From assembly GCF_905475345.1 (NCBI RefSeq), contig NC_066596.1, forward strand, positions 4,279,001 to 4,343,000: a stretch of 64,000 nt of DNA, in the 5' to 3' direction. The position numbers and the translations under genes were made by a program. The notes under the pieces are model-generated. The model saw only the letters and a list, made by a program, of their open reading frames with translations. It made no database searches and had not been told where the DNA came from. Below, in pieces: positions 61,147 through 64,000 of this stretch (positions within the stretch are counted from its first letter, which is position 1; each line of letters begins with the position of its first letter). This DNA comes from Vespula vulgaris (lineage: Eukaryota; Arthropoda; Insecta; Hymenoptera; Vespidae).

Positions 61147-64000
61147 GTTGGTTCGAAATTACTTTGTGGTTTGGTGTTTAAATTTTTTAATTTAATTTCA
61201 ATTCACGTTTAAACTACACCTTCCTACAAGAAGGATAGAGCGTTGATGAACATCGATCAAGGAGCTCTCATCAACGTCCCACTTCGAAGGAAAGAGATCA
61301 TTCATTCTCGAAAAAAAATCTTCGATCTTTTCAGGACGTGCGCAAGTACCCGAGTTTTTGTCGAGAAAAAAAGATCGGAAGATTCAAGCGAGCTTCGATC
61401 TTCCATTAAAATACTTTCTCTTCCTGTCTCTCTCTCTCTCTTTCTCTCTCATTCTCCCTTACGATTTCCTTTCATCCGCGAGAGTTGTTCATTCATCTTC
61501 TCTCTTCTTCTGATACATATACACAGACATACATACATACTCTGTCCTTTTCTCTCTTTTTCTCGAGCAATCTCACGAGCTGGACCACAGCATCCCGGTG
61601 TAAACGGTCTCGTTTCTATCCTCGGGGAATCGAGATATGTTTCATCTTGTCGTTCATCTCCTTTCCTTTTTCGTACGTCTATAGGTATAGAAGTGTATGT
61701 ATGTACGTACGTCTGTATGTGTGTGCGAAAAGAAGGGACAGAACAGGGAGAGGACGAATGGATGGATGTATCGCGCACGTGCACCGGATACCACGAAGCC
61801 TTTGGACCACGTTCGTGCCAGCCAGACTGCTTGGCGTTGGCGGTTCCGGTAAAAGCACCAGCTGTTCACGTCGATTACCCTTCTGCTGCTGTTGCAGAAG
61901 TAACAGTAGCAGCCGAGATGCAACGTGCATGAAACGATGCGTATCGAAAACTTTCTTTTTTTCTTTTCTCTTCTCCTCATCGATGATTCGATATCAAATT
62001 TCTCTAAATGTGAAAGATTTTCCCTTTTCTTATTATTGTTCTTATTTTTTTAAGAAGAAATTTTCATTCGTATAATCATGTTTTATTTCTACTAGCAAGA
62101 TCATGAACGTGACTGTACGTAAGTACTTATTCTCGCGTGATCAACTAAAGACAGCCAAGTTCTGTCTACATATATATACTTTACATTTGCTTCTTGCGGA
62201 GGAGTAACCGAAGAAAACAAGTGTGGTAACGTGATCACTCGAATAGGTCATTCTCTTCGCATTGCTAGTTTATATGATTTTTACTTCAGGTCTAGGACGA
62301 TTCCCTAGATTTTTTCTTTCTTTACCATAAGAATGATGGATGAAAATTGGATAGATTGGACAATTCTTCTCGCTTATTCTCTGAATTGGATAAATGAGAC
62401 TTTAAAAAAAATACTAAAAAAAAAAAACGCTAGGGTTCCAATATAGAATTATCTTCAATGGTATATCTGATTTCATGGACAATTGAGGTTGATCTTCAAT
62501 CCTCCCTCGTTGTGAGACACCACGAAGGTGTTTCTTCACAACACAGCATGTAATCATGGGTTGTGCAGATTCAGATTGGTCTGATGTCTTCGTTCGCGAG
62601 AATGATTATCTGCCCCGTAGGGCAAGCAATGTCGAAGGTTCGATGCCCTGAACTTGGCGAAAACCAGTTATTTGCAACGCGGCCACTCTTTCGTTCCTCA
62701 GCTTAACCGGAAGTTTTCGAAGTAACGGTCTTTCGACATTTGCAAATCTGTTACCTTCCTTCTCATTGAACATCTTTTCTTTCTTCGTATAGGTGCTCGT
62801 ACTCAAGAAATCCCCTATCGCTTCTTGAAGTTCTCACGCCATCGAACATCTCATTTTCATGGACGTCAGTCTTGATTCTCTTTCGGTTCAAGAGATAATC
62901 ACGAAAGCAAAGTTTATAGCCTGATAAGATTCATCCGAAGAGATAAAAAAAAAGTATTGATGTTCTGAAATTAATCTTCTTAACACGTTGAGCGCTGCAT
63001 GGTCCACCGATGACTCATGTCGAACTTTCCATTCCAAAGGTTGTGGTTATTTTATTTAAAATAAAACATCATCATAAAATGCTTCATAATATTACCAGTT
63101 GATCATACATAACATAAATATCACGTAGAATGCAATTTTCATATCGTGAACCATCGATGGATCACGAACGTTTTCACAAGGGAGCGTACTGTTATTATCT
63201 TTAAGTTATCAATTGTGTCTTTTTATATTTTACACCTTCCTCTGTCCATTAATAATTTTTTTTAATTTTATGAATGTTATAACTCATGTTTTATAAGCAT
63301 TTACAATGAATGCAATAATTTAAACCATCCATGAAAATAACCCGGCATCCAATTATTGGTAATTAGTCTTATCAATATCCACCCATCATACTCGAACATT
63401 ATAACTAATTTGCGAACGCATCGCTATAAAATATCCCATATATGTGATTTATCAAAACGATTTTAGATGCATCAAAGAAAAAAAATGTTTGATAAAATAG
63501 TAGTCCTTAGAAGATTGATATATGGAAATAACTGATAATGTTTGGATTACCATAATCGACATTCGTGAAGCATAAGTAAAAGTATTTGGTAGGCGTTAAG
63601 TTAATTTCTTTTGTAAATAAAAAATAATACTTTGATTACTAACTTCGTGCGAGACGGTGCTCGTCGGAAAGACGATGACGATGATGACGATGTGATAGCT
63701 TTTATATTCATAGTGACTGTACAGCAATCTCTGAATATTAATATCCGTTCGATAATTCTTCCCGCTAATGAAACTCGACGATTGAAAAGGGAGAGGGGAT
63801 TACTCGCGAAGGCGTTTGGTCGATGAGCCATTAATTGATTTTCGACCTCACGGCTCGTTTATACCATTTGACTTTCGCCTCTCTGGACGATATTAATATT
63901 GATATAACAATATAAAAATGGTGCCATTGAAGCCGACGTCGAGAATCAATGGAATATAAAGATTTCGTGAAAATAAAAAAAGATCTTTAAGAAACATAAA
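61147..64000. other. Third Tat-SF1 intron, open to the right edge
   Basis: After the donor at 61147 I find no exon matching the expected second-RRM region (the family continues with a Phe-Asp-Trp-Arg-Pro-like segment), so the gene continues outside the window. The part 61243-62075 is open in several frames on both strands because it is GC-richer and pyrimidine-rich. A TTAACACGTTGAGCGCTGC string near 62981 resembles a transposon end, but no partner end was found. Confidence 0.5.

Noticed and set aside
61243..62075. Overlapping open frames, one with a Walker-A-like GVGGSGKST
   Set aside because: Several frames on both strands are open here because the region is GC- and pyrimidine-rich. The P-loop lacks any ATPase context, and the sequence lies in a Tat-SF1 intron.
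62630..62655. GGTTCGATGCC resembling a tRNA B box
   Set aside because: No matching A box, acceptor stem or T-stem pairing could be found around it.
62606..62806. 66-codon minus-strand ORF (NVERPLLRKLPVKLRNE...)
   Set aside because: Protein-like composition but no splice context, no recognisable family, and within the chance ORF length range here.

Overview
Eukaryotic, AT-rich nuclear DNA from an insect. Coding exons are separated by short introns (about 50-100 bp) with standard GT-AG borders, and CpG is not depleted. The pattern best fits a hymenopteran (bee, wasp or ant); the order is inferred from style and gene content, not shown by a diagnostic marker. All gene models were built by hand from splice signals, reading-frame phase and family knowledge.

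Layout. (1) 1-9.5 kb is a compact gene cluster: a lysosomal beta-galactosidase (GLB1 family, +), a possible orphan exon, a six-finger C2H2 protein with a PLDLS CtBP motif (+), and the TruD-family tRNA/mRNA pseudouridine synthase PUS7 (-). The last two converge with overlapping poly(A) signals. (2) 10-20.3 kb is an accessory block with no conventional gene. It holds a 303-bp tandem array (4.5 copies, alternating A/B), a 213-bp tandem array (about 16 copies, grouped in fours), an exon-like tail, and three copies of a 0.9-1.2-kb module with a conserved stem. The 213-bp unit is exactly one 153-nt exon plus one 60-nt intron by its splice signals, so the block reads as a same-strand, spliced, probably non-coding transcript with serially duplicated exons. 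(3) 21.3-29.4 kb holds the ciliary gene RPGR (-, 12 exons) with a CaaX end and two RFX X-boxes upstream. (4) 30.1-30.9 kb holds a catalytically dead chymotrypsin-like homolog (+) behind a GATA cluster and a TATA box. (5) 31.8-64 kb is the start of the splicing factor Tat-SF1 (HTATSF1, barricade in flies; +). Its RRM is split by a 28.4-kb intron that contains a complete C-type lectin gene on the opposite strand, microsatellites, a small TTAA-flanked inverted-repeat element and a few orphan exon-like pieces. Tat-SF1 runs off the right edge.

The genes do not form one pathway. The most unusual part is the 10-20 kb repeated-exon locus. Next come the nested lectin in the giant Tat-SF1 intron and the RPGR gene with its X-box promoter and prenylation tail.
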